Positions 33,963-46,480 of a stretch of DNA of 64,000 nt are shown here, in pieces; within the stretch, counting starts at the first letter, position 1, and each line of letters begins with the position of its first letter. A model generated the notes under the pieces. The model ran no database searches. It had not been told where the DNA came from and worked only from the letters and a program-made list of their open reading frames with translations. Source of the stretch: Stichopus chloronotus (taxonomy: Eukaryota > Echinodermata > Holothuroidea > Aspidochirotida > Stichopodidae); NCBI GenBank assembly GCA_021234535.1, contig CM037840.1, positions 7,119,094 through 7,183,093 of the forward strand, given 5' to 3'. Position numbers and translations under genes: made by a program.

Positions 33963-36900
33963 GTAAGTATGACTGTAAATCGTATGTCAGAGTTACATTG
34001 TTAGTAAGATGTTTAAATTGGATGTCTTTTGAGGCATGTTGTTGAATTGCTAATATCCTCTTGATGTATGGAAACTTCAAAAGACTTGTACAACTTCTTC
34101 TGCAGCATGCTATCCTACCAAATATACCCTTTATGCCGATTGAAGTATACTTCTAAACTTTTATAGTTTTTTAAACATTTAAAGAGTAAGACTCTAAAAA
34201 AACGTGATAAGTTGTCTTTACATTTCACGAGGGTATGAGCAATTGGTGTTGTTGTTTTGATCAAGTTAAAACAGCGTAGGTGTCCTCTTACATGCCCCGG
34301 TGGATGCGAGGATATCCTCCTTGGTACCAACAAGGAGGATATCCTCCTTGGTACCAACAAGGAGGATAACCTTGTTGGTACCAACAAGTAAAATGGTTCA
34401 AGTACAAATAATGTGGAAATCATCGTATCAAGACTGCACAAGAGAAAGCCTTAACGCGTTTCTTTTTTGCGTTCCTCTCATGTACACTGCTTGCTTTCTA
34501 AAAATGAAGTATAAAAAAGAAAAAAAAAACACTTGGGCGTTATATTGCTCCACGAACAATATTTAAGTTCCGGACAAATAATCATAAATTTAATGTGTGT
34601 CTTCCTGTTTATTTGGCAGTGCTGGCATATAACCAGGTTTTTCTCAGCTTCCATAGATCCTACTATATAGTTAAAATGGAAAACTCAAATGGTTTCTAAA
34701 GAAATGAACATCACAGTGAATCAGAAACAGAATCAATACAAAATGGGATTCATACCCGACACTCCAAGGACGAAAAATTTGTCCAATTGTTATTCAGTGT
34801 TTTAATTCTAGACTAGTCACTGAACAGGGATTGGCATTTGACGAGAAGAAGATAAAGCACTAAGAATAAGAGGAGATATGCCCACGAAACCAGATTAACT
34901 GATGTCTAAAAATAATTGCGAAATTTACTTATTCCACCTCTTCAAAACAATTTGAAATTGTAAATAAATTAAAAAAGTTATACTATTTCTTTCAATCACA
35001 GTTTGTTCAAACCATTTCATTGAAGGTGCTGAGAACCAAACTAATAACACTGAGGTTTATGGGAAGAGAGTCACTGCGGCTGTAAGTTAAAAATAGGATT
35101 TAATCTTTACAATGTAAGCTTTATTTGTCCACTTTCTTCTGATATTTCCATACGATATTGACAGATGAATATTTAATACTTACAAAGTGTCATAATTACA
35201 AAATAAAAAAGGGAATGGTCATACTTCTCTGCGATTATATGGACGTTAAGTTGTGGCAAAAGAAAAATAAATGGAAAGAAAGTCACCCCTCCGGTACACT
35301 GCAAGGAGAACATATATCCGGGGCATCACTGATTAATATGTATAGCTGCAGTCAATGACATGTATACTAATTTTTTATTCTTGGAATATTCAAATTTGCC
35401 GAATTTTAATTATTGTATCTGTTACAGAGACATTTAATATTTAACAGTGTTCCCAAGAGTGGCAGTAGAAGCCTTGTATCGGTCATGTGGGGTTTAGCCA
35501 ATGAACATGGTGGTCCTGAACCTCACTACATTGATTATATGTTAGGTACTGACACCAACACAGAAACGAAGGTAACAACATTTTTCTTTCATTTTAATCA
35601 CAAAATATGTATACTGAGTCACCGACATTCTTATTCATTAATTTCCTTGTGAATCAATCATTTTTTTTATGTAGACCGATTTTTCAAATCATTCTCAGGC
35701 AACAGCGTTTGATTTCAAAAGCTCGCATGCTAAAAATAGTTTTAATAAGTTTGAAACAGAAGTTGGCACTCTTCCATACTAACATCTATGTAATCATATG
35801 CAACGCAGTGTAAAATGTCGATTATTGTTTTATTGTAGATGCTCTCTACAACTTTGCCACTACAATTTTGAGAATAGCTCGTAAAACGTCAAACACATTA
35901 TTCATTTCCAGAATATAAAATGTATCTATAAATACATTTCAAAATGGTGTGTTGGACTAACATTTAAGTCGGCTGCCACCTCTAGTGGTTTCATTCTATG
36001 TTTAATATTTTCTTCCTATCATATTTCATTTTATCCACAGACAGCTACTTTAATTTCTCACCTGGTCAGTTTGAAGCATCCTTCATTCATACATGGACAT
36101 ATTCCTTACCTGGAGTTACCAAAGTAAGTGCACAGTTTACTTCATAAGGGAGGAACAATAGTAGCATTAGGCTGTAGAAGTCGCCATTGGTACACTACTA
36201 GCTCAGAACCTAAGTAGCCTTTAGTGTGTGTGTACATGTGACGTAATTAGAGAACAAGGACAATTCATGTTTGAAGATCGACGTTTACCCGAAAATTCGA
36301 GGTTTTGATAGTTGCAATGGGCAGATATTCAAATTATACAGCAAGTGCTATTACTGTATAGTGAAGAGAGGTCAAAATAATACAGTTACAAAACACTAGA
36401 CATTACAACTTTCGAAAAGAAAGAAAAAAAGATTGTGGTTATTCACCCGAACAAATTTGTTTAGTAAAACGAATTACTGGCACGAACGAGATTCTACCCT
36501 ATCAACTATCTTTATGAGGGTTACGTATAGGGTAAGGGGGGGGGGTCAGGTTCATGCAAATAACCGAGGCTATTGCCTATTCGAACATATTTCGCTCGTT
36601 GTTCATGGAAAGTTTCAACATGCGCAAATATATATTTCAAAAATACAAAAGAAGACATTTTCAAACAATTTATTCAGAAGGTCATACATGATGCAAGTTA
36701 AATTGAGTGTTTTCAATATTATTCATGCTCTCAAAGCTTGAAATGTTCCCAACGCATGCAAGAAACGTTGTATACATATTGGGTTGCATAGGACACCTTG
36801 AGAAAATATTAAATCGTCTGTGATGAATCACAGTATAACTTTATCTGCATGCTTGGAACGATGTTTAAATCGAGGCGGTGCCCGTCAAATTCGGTTTACG

Positions 36901-39900
36901 TCAATTCATGTAAATGTGGAGGGCTAGGGGAACGAGATCAAAGTAGGTGGTGTGAACTTTAATTGAATCATTTGAATCTATATGCCTAAAATTACAATAT
37001 GTTAACTTGTGCATAATTTTTCAAGTTCTCGGTTTTTTACTTTGAAATTGCTTTTGAAAGTCTTTGGAAGGGATAAATGACTTTGAAAACGTCCTTAATG
37101 CGGTCGAAATTTAATTATATTTAACATGTAAATGTTACTGTTACGATGTCATTTACATTGACAAGAGAGCCACTACCGCGTCTACGGTACCCCTTCCTTC
37201 GTAATTTGGACTATGATCTGCAATGCTAACCAATAGGTTTGGTATTCCTCCTGCTCACAGCTACCTACCTAAACCTCTGTTACTGTCACTCCTACCACGT
37301 AGTGTCCAAAATTGTAACTTACTACGGGAAATTTCCAGGTTCCAACCCTCCCCCGGTAACTTTGCTCCGACATTGTCCAAGTCCAAGTATGTATTAAAGC
37401 AGGGAGTTGTCAGGGATGTTAGTGATGGAAAGTGTGACAATATGATTGGCTCACCGAAAAAAGAAGAACTTTACTCGGATTGCTGGATTTCCGCTTTTGT
37501 ATAATTTGTAGTTTTATTCAATCTGTATGAAGAAAAATAATGAAGATATAAACATTTAAGAATAGCGCCACCATTTTGCAAAGTATTGAAACATGGCTCT
37601 ACAAGACGACAGGCCTAAAGCTAAATAAAAACCCGACACGCCGGCCTACTCTATCCTCAGTAATCAGTAAAATCCGAATAATTTGTCCTTCCCCGAAATC
37701 ATTTGTAACACGAATATTTATCAAACAATACCCCAAATGAATGCAAGTAACCCCCAAACAGTAAAGCTGAAAATAATCATCAAACAGGAAAACCCGGCGC
37801 ACGAACTTAGCGCGGCAAGCACGTTTTAACCTTGAATGTAATAGTAAAGTAGCCTACATAATCTGAGGCGAATATACACGTGCTGAATGATGCCGTAGGC
37901 ATACGAACACAAACTGTTGCGAATATAGTCAAATTTTAAAAAGGTATGCATGCATGAAATAGATATACCTACTTCTTTGGCAGAATCCAGCAATGACTGT
38001 CTTATACTGTACGGAAGTTTACTTCAGAAACAACATAAAAACAACGGTTTAAATGCGATACTGGTTAGCACGTAACTCTCAACTTAATATCAACTGGTCA
38101 GCTCTGAACAGGTCGTGCATTTCATGGCACGCCGAAAAGTTCACTGTAACAATGATGAAATGGTGCTCGTACTTTCTACGTCTATCCTACATGTTTCCTG
38201 TGTTTCAGTGAAGTGGTGCCTGTTTTTGCGTCTGTGTTGAGGGAGCCTTACACTAGATACGTTTCCTGGTATTATTTTATGAGGTACGGGGATGGTGATA
38301 TGAATGAAACAAATCTAGTATCTCGATTGGGACCAGATGCTGCTCGTCCAAATGAGGTAAGGAAGAAAGAAAGCGAAATAGTAATGAAAACTAAAAACAA
38401 TAAGAATTCAATAGGAAATAATCGACTATATATATTGTCATATTAAATAAGAAACTCATTGTGTACATGAGTAACTAATTTACTATGTGTAAAATACCGG
38501 TAATTGTTTAATTTCTTTGTATAACCTTTGCAATATTGAATGAGTGAGCCATGTACATAAAGTTTAATGCCCATGATTTTTGCCTTATATAAACAAAGCA
38601 GGCTATTCTTGATTTGGAATGCATATGTTTCTTTTTGAGGTGGTTTTCGGTGAATTTAGGCTTAAAACTACAACAATTTCAGTTGACGATGTGAGACTCC
38701 AAGCTTTAGAATATCTCCAATCATTTAAATGGATCATTTCTTAAACTTTCCTGTCTACTCTCTTTCTCTCTTAGACTCTGGACGATTGCTTTAGGCTAGA
38801 AAGATCCGATTGCCAAAATTGGAAATATTACAGACTTAACATTATGATGTTTTGTGGCCACGATCCAAGATGCAAGTGAGTATAGTATCACTTCGCATCC
38901 ATCTCTCTCCATCACTTTTTCGAGTGTTTTTTTTTATAGTCACATGATGATGTCAAATCTGTAGGCCTGAAAACTAACAGTATCTATACAGATGTCCGGG
39001 AACTTTTGATTGTCCTGATGTGGAAATGTGGAAAGTGCTCACAGTGCTATAAAAGAAGAACACATACCCCAGTAACATTTCACTCCATCGCGGAAATTCT
39101 TATAAATCATGAAAAACAGTAAACAGAAAAGTATAACAAGTTGGCTGTTTGTAACAGAAGTCATTGAACACTTTGGGTAAGTGTTTTATTAAGTGTTGAT
39201 GTTGGCGTTTTTTAGGGGCATTGGAATGTAGGTGGGTGAAATAACTCTTTCACACAGCTTTTTTCATCTAAATTTAACCTAAACCTGAAATAAGTCTCAT
39301 TGTGTTATCAAGTATTCTGATATTCTGAGTACACCATAAAGCTACTACACAGGCAAGGTGTAGCATAGTGCTATGAGAAGGGATGCAGTAGAAATGTCGT
39401 CCTTGAAAATTGTAGCTACGGACAGCAATGCTTGTTGAAACCAAGATTCTGCAGAGGAAGGGCACATCGGACATTCATTTTGAGACTGTAGTTTTAAATC
39501 GGAATTGCTTTTGAACGTAGAACAAATTTTTAAATAGCACATTGTCCCATGGAAGATCGTTTTCTCGGCTACACAAACTTTCAAAGACATTTTTTAAATA
39601 CCTATGATACAATTTAAAGTTTTATGTTAAAGTAAAACAAAATAATTATTTCAATAAAAAACAACTAAACATAAAGTTACCTTTATCCCGGTGTTGAGGA
39701 ATTTCTTTTAACTGTGATATCTTGGGTTGATCTTACATAAGTTTTCTAAAATAGCTGATGATGATAATTAAACAAGAACACCTATATGTAAAATGAAAGG
39801 TTGATATAAAAAGGCCATCACGAGATAAGGTCAACCTTGATAGTTTGTATCCATACAGCCGGGTCACGACTTTAGAACATAGGTTTATGTTAACAGGATA

Positions 39901-41574
39901 AGAAGCACTTCCCCCTACACTTAGGCATATATGCCACTAATCTACATATCTGTAACCAACGACAGTCGTTACCTTTTATTTTTTTACCAGGTAATGCCTT
40001 TTCTTCAGTTTAAGTTACAGGTAATGATACACTGAAGCCTTTCCAGCTTCGATGCTGGTCCAACAAAACATATATTTTGTTCTCCTCAGTTTCGACCCAG
40101 ATTTTGCGCTGGCTAAAGCTAAGATGAACGTCGATAAGTATTTGGTCATTGGTATTACCGAAGAATTTGAAGATAGCGTGATCGCTCTTGAGCTTCTAAT
40201 GCCATCCATGTTCCGTGGGGCATTTAGACAATATATTAAGATTAAGGGTACGTTCTCAATTTAATCTGACACATCAACATCTTCCAGCATCTCCAACATT
40301 ATCTCAAATTTAGGGTATGTAGCAGTATCTAGACCAGATGCTGAAATCCATTGTGGTTTCGGTGATGCGACCTCCACTTAAGACCAACTGGTTCTCAGCT
40401 ACATACTGAATTATTATTTTTACATGTCACCATCATCAAATGGCAGGATAATATCCACTTTATCAGTAGTCTGTCATCGATTAAGATATGATACATACTA
40501 CAACAAAGCTGAAAAAGTATGCAATTCTTTTCTTTTTGACAAAATAGTGAGGAATCCAGACCCAAGTGACAATATGCAACCATTAAGTTGCAGTCCTGAA
40601 CACATGGGAGGGGGGGGGGGGGTGAAGATGGAAGATATTAGGACGTTTAACAACATTTAGGAATGCCGGTGAATTCTTTTACTCATCCCCCTGTGGCTAT
40701 GAGCAAATATTTGATTGAGCTTGGTCTCAACTGCATTAGGTTGGAGTTATGAAATTGTGTTGGTTTGTCGTAACATGGAGGAATATTCTCCACACTTTTT
40801 TTAAGTGGAATGCCCATACTTTTAGCGTAAAATATGCCACCGTGTTCCCGATGACCCAATACAAGCTTAGCAATATCTTAGACAAAACATCATTTTCAAG
40901 CAGTTTGGTCAAAATTTACTTAAAGATCTCAGTCCAGTCTGTTCCTTTACTGTGTATTCCTGCATTTTCCACTCGTACACCAAAGGACTGGTTATACTTC
41001 TTATAGACTAGTTGCAGAAAATTATAAAAAGTCCTAAAGGAAATGCGTTTCCATATGAGTTTCGTTGTAGCAGTGTTCACATGGAAGTGTCGCACATTTA
41101 CCACAGGGTCCAGTTCCGCTAACTTTCTAGCCGAAACAAACAATTTAAATCGTTCTTCTTTCTACCGTAATTAACACTCTAATTAATGAACTTTTTATGA
41201 AAGAAACCTGGCATAGCATTTTGTTATCCACATTGGTATCAAATGACAGAAAATGATGGAAGATCAACCGTAAAGGCTACTTTTGTTCCTTCAAACAGCA
41301 CATCCTACTTTAATTATTCAACTTCGTAAGTTTCACACACAAGATGTCCACATGAAAAGTGATTATTTTTAAATCAGAAACTTTTGTTTTTATTTACGCA
41401 GATGAGCTCCTTCGTACGCTACACACGCCGTTCAAGAAAGAACCTTCACCTGCATATAAAGCAGTAATGATGAAAAAGTTATACCACGACATAGAACTTT
41501 ATGAATACGTAAAGGAAAGATTTCACAAACTGAAGAAACGCCTTGGTATTGGGGAAGATGATAAGAAATGTTAG
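33830..41574 (+). CDS. UST: Uronyl 2-O-sulfotransferase-like gene, copy 2 (apparently complete)
   Basis: Eight exons join in frame: 33830-33962, 35002-35081, 35428-35571, 36041-36123, 38209-38356, 38775-38875, 40090-40247 and 41402-41574, giving 339 residues and TAG. A hydrophobic signal-anchor segment near the N terminus fits a type II Golgi enzyme. Then come sequons NQT and NNT (exon 2), the 5'-PSB loop PKSGSRS (80-86), HGH (137-139), the 3'-PB site REPYTRYVS (158-166), cysteines at 201, 209, 223 and 229, and the C-terminal YHDIELYEYVKERFHKLKKR. Length is between HS2ST (about 356) and UST (about 406), without the acidic UST tail. Role by family: 2-O-sulfation of uronic acid in chondroitin/dermatan sulfate from PAPS. 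It lies 13.5 kb downstream of copy 1 in the same orientation with matching intron phases: a tandem duplicate. The start is the first in-frame ATG after a stop at 33656-33658. A cttttcag acceptor at 33807 allows an alternative in which an unseen 5' exon supplies the start and lengthens the membrane segment. Confidence 0.88.
34310..34388. repeat. Array of short perfect palindromes
   Basis: Two motifs alternate, GGATATCC-centred and TTGGTACCAA-centred. A perfect 20-bp palindrome lies at 34331-34350 (centre GATATC) and a perfect 18-bp one at 34371-34388 (centre GGTACC). The period is about 25. It lies in intron 1 of UST copy 2. Confidence 0.85.
35002..35081 (+). CDS. UST: UST copy 2, stem-region exon
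   Basis: 80 nt between an atcacag acceptor and a gtaagt donor. It encodes a hydrophilic stem with sequons NQT and NNT. The phase fits both neighbours exactly. No counterpart was recognised for copy 1. Confidence 0.7.
35428..35571 (+). CDS. UST: UST copy 2, exon with PAPS 5'-phosphosulfate loop
   Basis: 144 nt, phase 0 at both ends. It encodes NSVPKSGSRSLVSVMW. The loop cysteine of copy 1 and of vertebrate UST is serine here. Confidence 0.87.
36041..36123 (+). CDS. UST: UST copy 2, exon with the HGH motif
   Basis: 83 nt, the same length and phases as 13205-13287 in copy 1. It encodes SLKHPSFIHGHIPYLELP. Confidence 0.87.
36124..38208. other. Intron of UST copy 2, nothing recognised
   Basis: It includes an 8-G run at 36537-36544 and ORFs of up to about 100 codons without motifs. 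Confidence 0.4.
38209..38356 (+). CDS. UST: UST copy 2, exon with 3'-phosphate binding site
   Basis: 148 nt, the same length and phases as in copy 1. It encodes REPYTRYVSWYYFMRYGDGD and ends LGPDAARPNE. An NET sequon is present. Confidence 0.9.
38775..38875 (+). CDS. UST: UST copy 2, cysteine-rich exon
   Basis: 101 nt after a tctctcttag acceptor. Four cysteines (DDCF, SDC, FCGH, PRC) sit at the same positions as in copy 1. Confidence 0.86.
40090..40247 (+). CDS. UST: UST copy 2, exon with KYLVIGITEEFED core
   Basis: 158 nt after a ctcctcag acceptor, ending in phase 1 before gtacg. The LMPSMFRGA stretch is shared with copy 1 (LMPSMFGGA). Confidence 0.88.
40440..41220 (+). repeat. R5 dispersed repeat, long copy in UST copy 2 intron
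   Basis: 40440-41010 is similar to 52530-53010 (shared AGCAAATATTTGATTGAGCT, the poly-G run and ATGCAACCATTAAGTTG). 41085-41195 matches 24470-24620. Confidence 0.7.
41402..41574 (+). CDS. UST: UST copy 2, last coding exon
   Basis: 173 nt ending in TAG. It encodes the ELYEYVKERFHKLKKRLGIG helix and an acidic/lysine tail EDDKKC. Confidence 0.88.
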
Positions 41575-41789
41575 TATACTATTAAATGTTCAAGTTTTGG
41601 GTGGTATTAGAAAACTTGTGTTACAGATGTGTATACATGAAACAAGGGATGAGCAGGACCGGGCGGCGGGGGGGGGGGGGGGGTGGCTGGAGGGGTAGGC
41701 CTGACAGAGAGATTGGGCAGGACAAGAGGGTATGTACAGGTGTAAAGTGGTGATTGTCGAAAGAATGATAGTATCATCTGAAAACAACC

Positions 41790-44515
41790 AGAAAGTCAAA
41801 GGACTTTGTGATTCCTTGCCAATATCTCCTTTTTCTCCAAACATGTGTACAAGCACTTTAAAGAAAAGCGACCACGGGAGAAGGAAAGCCATCATAGCAA
41901 AACGACAGGAAAAAAAACAAAACAAAACAGAACATAAGAATGTAAACCTCAAATGAAAACCACATATGAAAATTGTGCTAATGATATTTCCGTTACTAAA
42001 CCAAGGCAGTAAAGTTGACAGAAAGTTCGTGACACCAAAGTGTGGTTAAAAGTGTGAATAGGGCAACCAAAAATATTTCCGTGCTGTAAGGGTAGTTCCC
42101 TTGGGAAAAGGTGACTAAAACAAAGTACTTTGTTAATTAATCGAAGCCCCTAGCTTCGATTCTTGGATTTACTCGTGTGAATTTTTTCGTGTGAATTCGT
42201 CGTGTGAATTTTTTTCTCATTTTCACCTGCATTGGTGCCCACGAATAGTTGCTTTATACGTTCCTGAGCACACAAGTATAATGGCATATTCAACAGGAAG
42301 GTGAACAGTGACGCAGACATTTCTATTGTTTTATTAAGTGCTAATCGCCATTTGAACCTGCTTGCAAGACCCTTTGAATTTTATCATAGTGTGTTCCACT
42401 GTACCCTTTCGAAATATTACCGACTTTCACTCAGGAAAAATAGGGGATTTGATCTATTGCTAAAGGCGTTTCCACCTCCCCAGCATTCTGTTCATTGTAG
42501 CTCCAAATTGGTACTGACAGTGACATATGCGGCTAATGCACAAGCTGCCCGGTAGTAGTGATAACCACCATACTACGACCAACGATATATTAGTGTGAAT
42601 GTGTTCCTTCTTTTCACTTCGCTACTTGAAGAAGTATGTTCAGTTTACCGCTAGAATCCGTTGCTGGCGGAGGTTATTAGGCCTAGCATTACTCCAGCTC
42701 GGTTTTCACAGAGTTTGTAGGTTAATAATATATATGCAGGCATTACTTGGCATTTGTGAATTCACTGTGGTTGTGTTTCGTGTGCGTTCTCGGAGCCATA
42801 CCTATTGTGCGTGCCATTATACCATCTAGGCCAGGCTTGTTTGTTACAGTTTGTCGATCTCATTTTAGATGTACGTATCTCGTGGCCTAAGCCGTACGTG
42901 TTACTGTGCGGATCTGCAATTATGCATGGGTGCTGCACATATGTTCACAGTCCCGATGCATGGGCTTCGATGTACTTGCCTGCAAGTTCAATTCTTCTAG
43001 TCTTAGCAGGGAGTTGCTGGCAAATGAGTGGCTGATAAAGCTAAAAAGCAATGTTGAGTGATATTAAATGATTGACTTGGGAGGGTTACAAAAAACAGGG
43101 CTTTTAATAGCTTGTTGACGAAAATGAGACCAAATTCGATTTAGCAGCATTTAACTGCCATTAAAGGTCTACTTCTTGGCAAGGAGCAAAGGGGGGGGGG
43201 GGGGGGGGAGGATGTGAAAAATCCATCGTATTACATTTCAGTGATGACAAGATGGGACACTTGATTTCCCCGAAATATTACACAATTGTTAAACATAAGT
43301 CAACAGCTGTCAGCTTTTGCAATAAATACACATCTGTAATATCATTAAAGACAAAAACTCATCACCCCAGACAGTTTCAAGTCTCCCAACCACCTACGTC
43401 TAGTCCTTCCCTCAGCCTGTTTTAAATTCCTCCACATGTGTAACCAAAACAATGGATCCCTATGTACACTGTGTAATACGAGCTGCTGTGCATCTTTCGA
43501 ATTTGCTGTCAATCAAAGAGTACTGTAACTTAGAACCACTTGAGAATTTTGCTTTCCAGGAACTAAAAATATAGCTTAGGGTGATGCCTTACAGCCTTTA
43601 ACTCTGTGATTTTAACATTTGACTAAATATTTAAACATGATTTTCTCCCATCTCCCATAGACAATTTAAACAACAGATCATCAACTGCTACCAATTTTGA
43701 CAGTTTCAAGTGCTAGTTACATTCAGTTGCTGAGAGATCATGTTTTCATACTTTAACCTCTGGTGACCTCGGATGACCTTTAGCCTCCATGAAAATGATA
43801 GACGTCATCTACCCGCAGTGGACTACTAACAGAACACCTTTGAACTGCAAGCACCCCCCCTTGAGATACTGTGTTTACATGGTTTAAAATTGTCTTCTAT
43901 TGACCTCCATAAAAAAATGACAGACACTACCTATAAACAATAACACTTTGAAGTTCCAGCAACATTCCATTACTTAGATATCTCCCTTTGACTGGTTTTC
44001 ATACTTTAGGCTCTGGTGACCTCAGATGACCTTTGACCTCCATGAAAAACAATAGGGATCATCTACTTACAATGGTCTATCAACACACCAACTTTGAAGT
44101 TCAAACCGTGTTTACAAGGTTTTCAAACTGTCCTCTATTGAACTCACATGACCTTTGACCACCACACATAATGCCAGACATCTACTTATCAAGTGCTACC
44201 AGTGATATGAGATTGAAGTTCCAACAACATTCCATTGGTGATATATCTCCCTTAATAGGTTTTCATATTTCATGCTCTGGTGACCTCAAATGACCTTTGA
44301 CCTCCATGAAAAACAATAGGGATCGTCTTCTCACAATGGACTACCAGCATACCAATTTTGAAGTTGAGCACCTTTCCCTTCTTGAGATATGTTTACAAGC
44401 TAGGGCGTCACATACACACACGCCATCACCATCGCATAGATTCCTTGCCTGCCTTCAGCAAGGAATCAAAAATGTAACAAGAGGCTTAGTGATTCCTTGC
44501 CATTAATACACCTGC
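41790..44515 (+). repeat. R2 element, long copy with R1 tail, interrupted
   Basis: It starts AACCAGAAAGTCAAAGGACT, then GATTCCTTGCC at 41810-41820. The body matches 59150-60240. It is split by an insertion at about 42138-43001. The right part ends in R1 units on the minus strand, a CA run and a hairpin GATTCCTTGCC (44439-44449) with GCAAGGAATC (44458-44467). G18 at 43191-43208 lies where the 59-kb copy has a shorter G-rich stretch. Confidence 0.75.
42138..43001. mobile_element. Unclassified insertion (about 864 bp) inside R2
   Basis: The R2 copies at 21.2 and 59.4 kb are continuous across this point. Just inside the left border is a perfect hairpin, AATCGAAGC/GCTTCGATT (42139-42161). No clear target duplication or matching right terminus was found. 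Confidence 0.5.
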
Positions 44516-45345
44516 ATTTTTTTCTAAGTTGCAATATACTGTAGTGCTACCGCATAAAGCCGTTAATGATAATGTACATCACTTCCCTGCACCTAAGTAC
44601 TGTCTGTAATGTAAATTAATATTGGAGGCCAAGAATTCTCCAGCCTGTACAGTCGCGGCACGGGTACAGTATGCACTGTGCACGAACAAGTCATAATCAT
44701 ATGACAGTTGAAATGATTGCGAATTATATAAATTACATAAATTCCTCCATCTACATGACTTGCAATAACATATTAATTTCTATTGTACAATAGACTTTTC
44801 ACTATAAAAAATCACAACTTCACATTTCCACTACCTAAGACAAATTTATTGTTTGATGACAGAACATAATTCCTCTGGGAATGATGATTCCTCAGGTCAA
44901 CCTTTGTAATGTCCTACCAACACACTGACTTTGAACTTTTTTGCACATTCACTTCAAAAGATTAGAGCGTTCACCAGTGTTCACATGCTTTTTTTATTGA
45001 CTTCTGATGACCCCAGATGAACTTTGACCACAGGCAAACTGGCAATCTCATTTACTTCAAGGGCAGTACATACCATCCAAGTTTGAAATGATGCAATTTG
45101 TCATTTCTGAGATACTGCCAAACATAGTTTGATTACATTCTGCCTGTTGGTGACCTCAGATAGCCTTTGACACACACCAAAAACAATCCCCGTCGGAATC
45201 TTCATGTTCTATCAACACAGCAACTGTGACCGACCTTACACTTCCCCTTCAAAAGCTAGTGCATTCACAAGATTTTGCTGCACACACATACATACAAACG
45301 CACACAGTCACACGCACGCACATACACCGAATCACCATGGCAAAA
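43735..45345 (-). repeat. R1 minisatellite, cluster 5 (minus orientation)
   Basis: TGACCTTTGACCTCCATGAA blocks recur about every 130-150 bases; exact DR1-like TGACCTTTGACCT at 44027-44039. The second half is degenerate and ends in a CA microsatellite (45272-45330) and GCTTGCCTTCGG. Confidence 0.8.
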
Positions 45346-46480
45346 ATGCCTAGCTTGCCTTCGGAAAGGAATAAAAAAAAATTGTAATTATCAATTGCTA
45401 AGATTGTCATAAGGTATCAAACCTTTCATGTGGATGAACTTGAATAGGCTTTTGCATAGTTCTAAGTTATTCCACACTGTCAGGTGCATGAAATTATATG
45501 CAATTTTCAGTTCAGCACAAGTAGGCTTTGTAACAATTTAACACAAACTATTCTATACTTCGAATAAAGGGGAGCTGTTTTGAGGGGATGATGAATAGAT
45601 CTTGACATTTCTGCAGGGGGTATGTGAAATACGATAGTAAACAATACGGTTATTGTCGTCTGCTACAGTTACAGTAGACTTTGAGGTTTTTCTGCACTTT
45701 CACAGCATTGCAAATCTTTGGCCTTTCGATGGTTGGTGATGCTTTGACCATATTAAGGTAGTATGCCAATAAATGAAAACGAATCTAGCTAAAGAATCTC
45801 AATAACAGCTCCCTGGAGTAACTATAGTTTTGCTGAACATATCAAACTTTGTAAAGTCACAAATTTACTAAATATAATGCCCATGATTATATTGCATCGC
45901 ATATATTAATCTATTTTAAACTTTTCTTTCCTTATTTATAGGGTGGACTTAACTAGTTAAGCCTAAAATCTTTTCTGTTTGCACTGCATTTTAAGTCACG
46001 GAAGTTGTCACAGTTATAAGGCAACTACAAAGAAGTTCCTTATTCCTAAAACATTGCTGGGTTTACCTGTTGGTGATCTCAAATAATTTTTTTTTAAGAT
46101 TCCCCCAAAAAACCAAAGCCAGGAGAGTTGAAAACCGACCTAGCAAAAGACCTCTATGTACTGGACCTACAAACCAACTTTAACAAGGCTCATTTAATTG
46201 ATAGAAAAACATTGCATGCCAATACTTCTATTTATTCTCATCAGTAATCTGTTCCTACTTTTGTACAAAGAAATATGAGAAACGATTATGAATAGGGTTG
46301 GCCTATGCTTAGTAACTTACAGTATGGTAAACTGTGTCTGGTCACAGATAAGCAATAACTTATTGTGATCGTCACTTACTTGGGTCAGATGTTCAGAATC
46401 TCTTAGTTTGACCATTCTACTATCAACATATGAGTAATCTCAACAAGTGTGAGAAATTATCATGTATTTTCGCAACCAAC
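45345..46480. other. Intergenic, nothing recognised
   Basis: AT-rich, only short ORFs. Confidence 0.35.
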
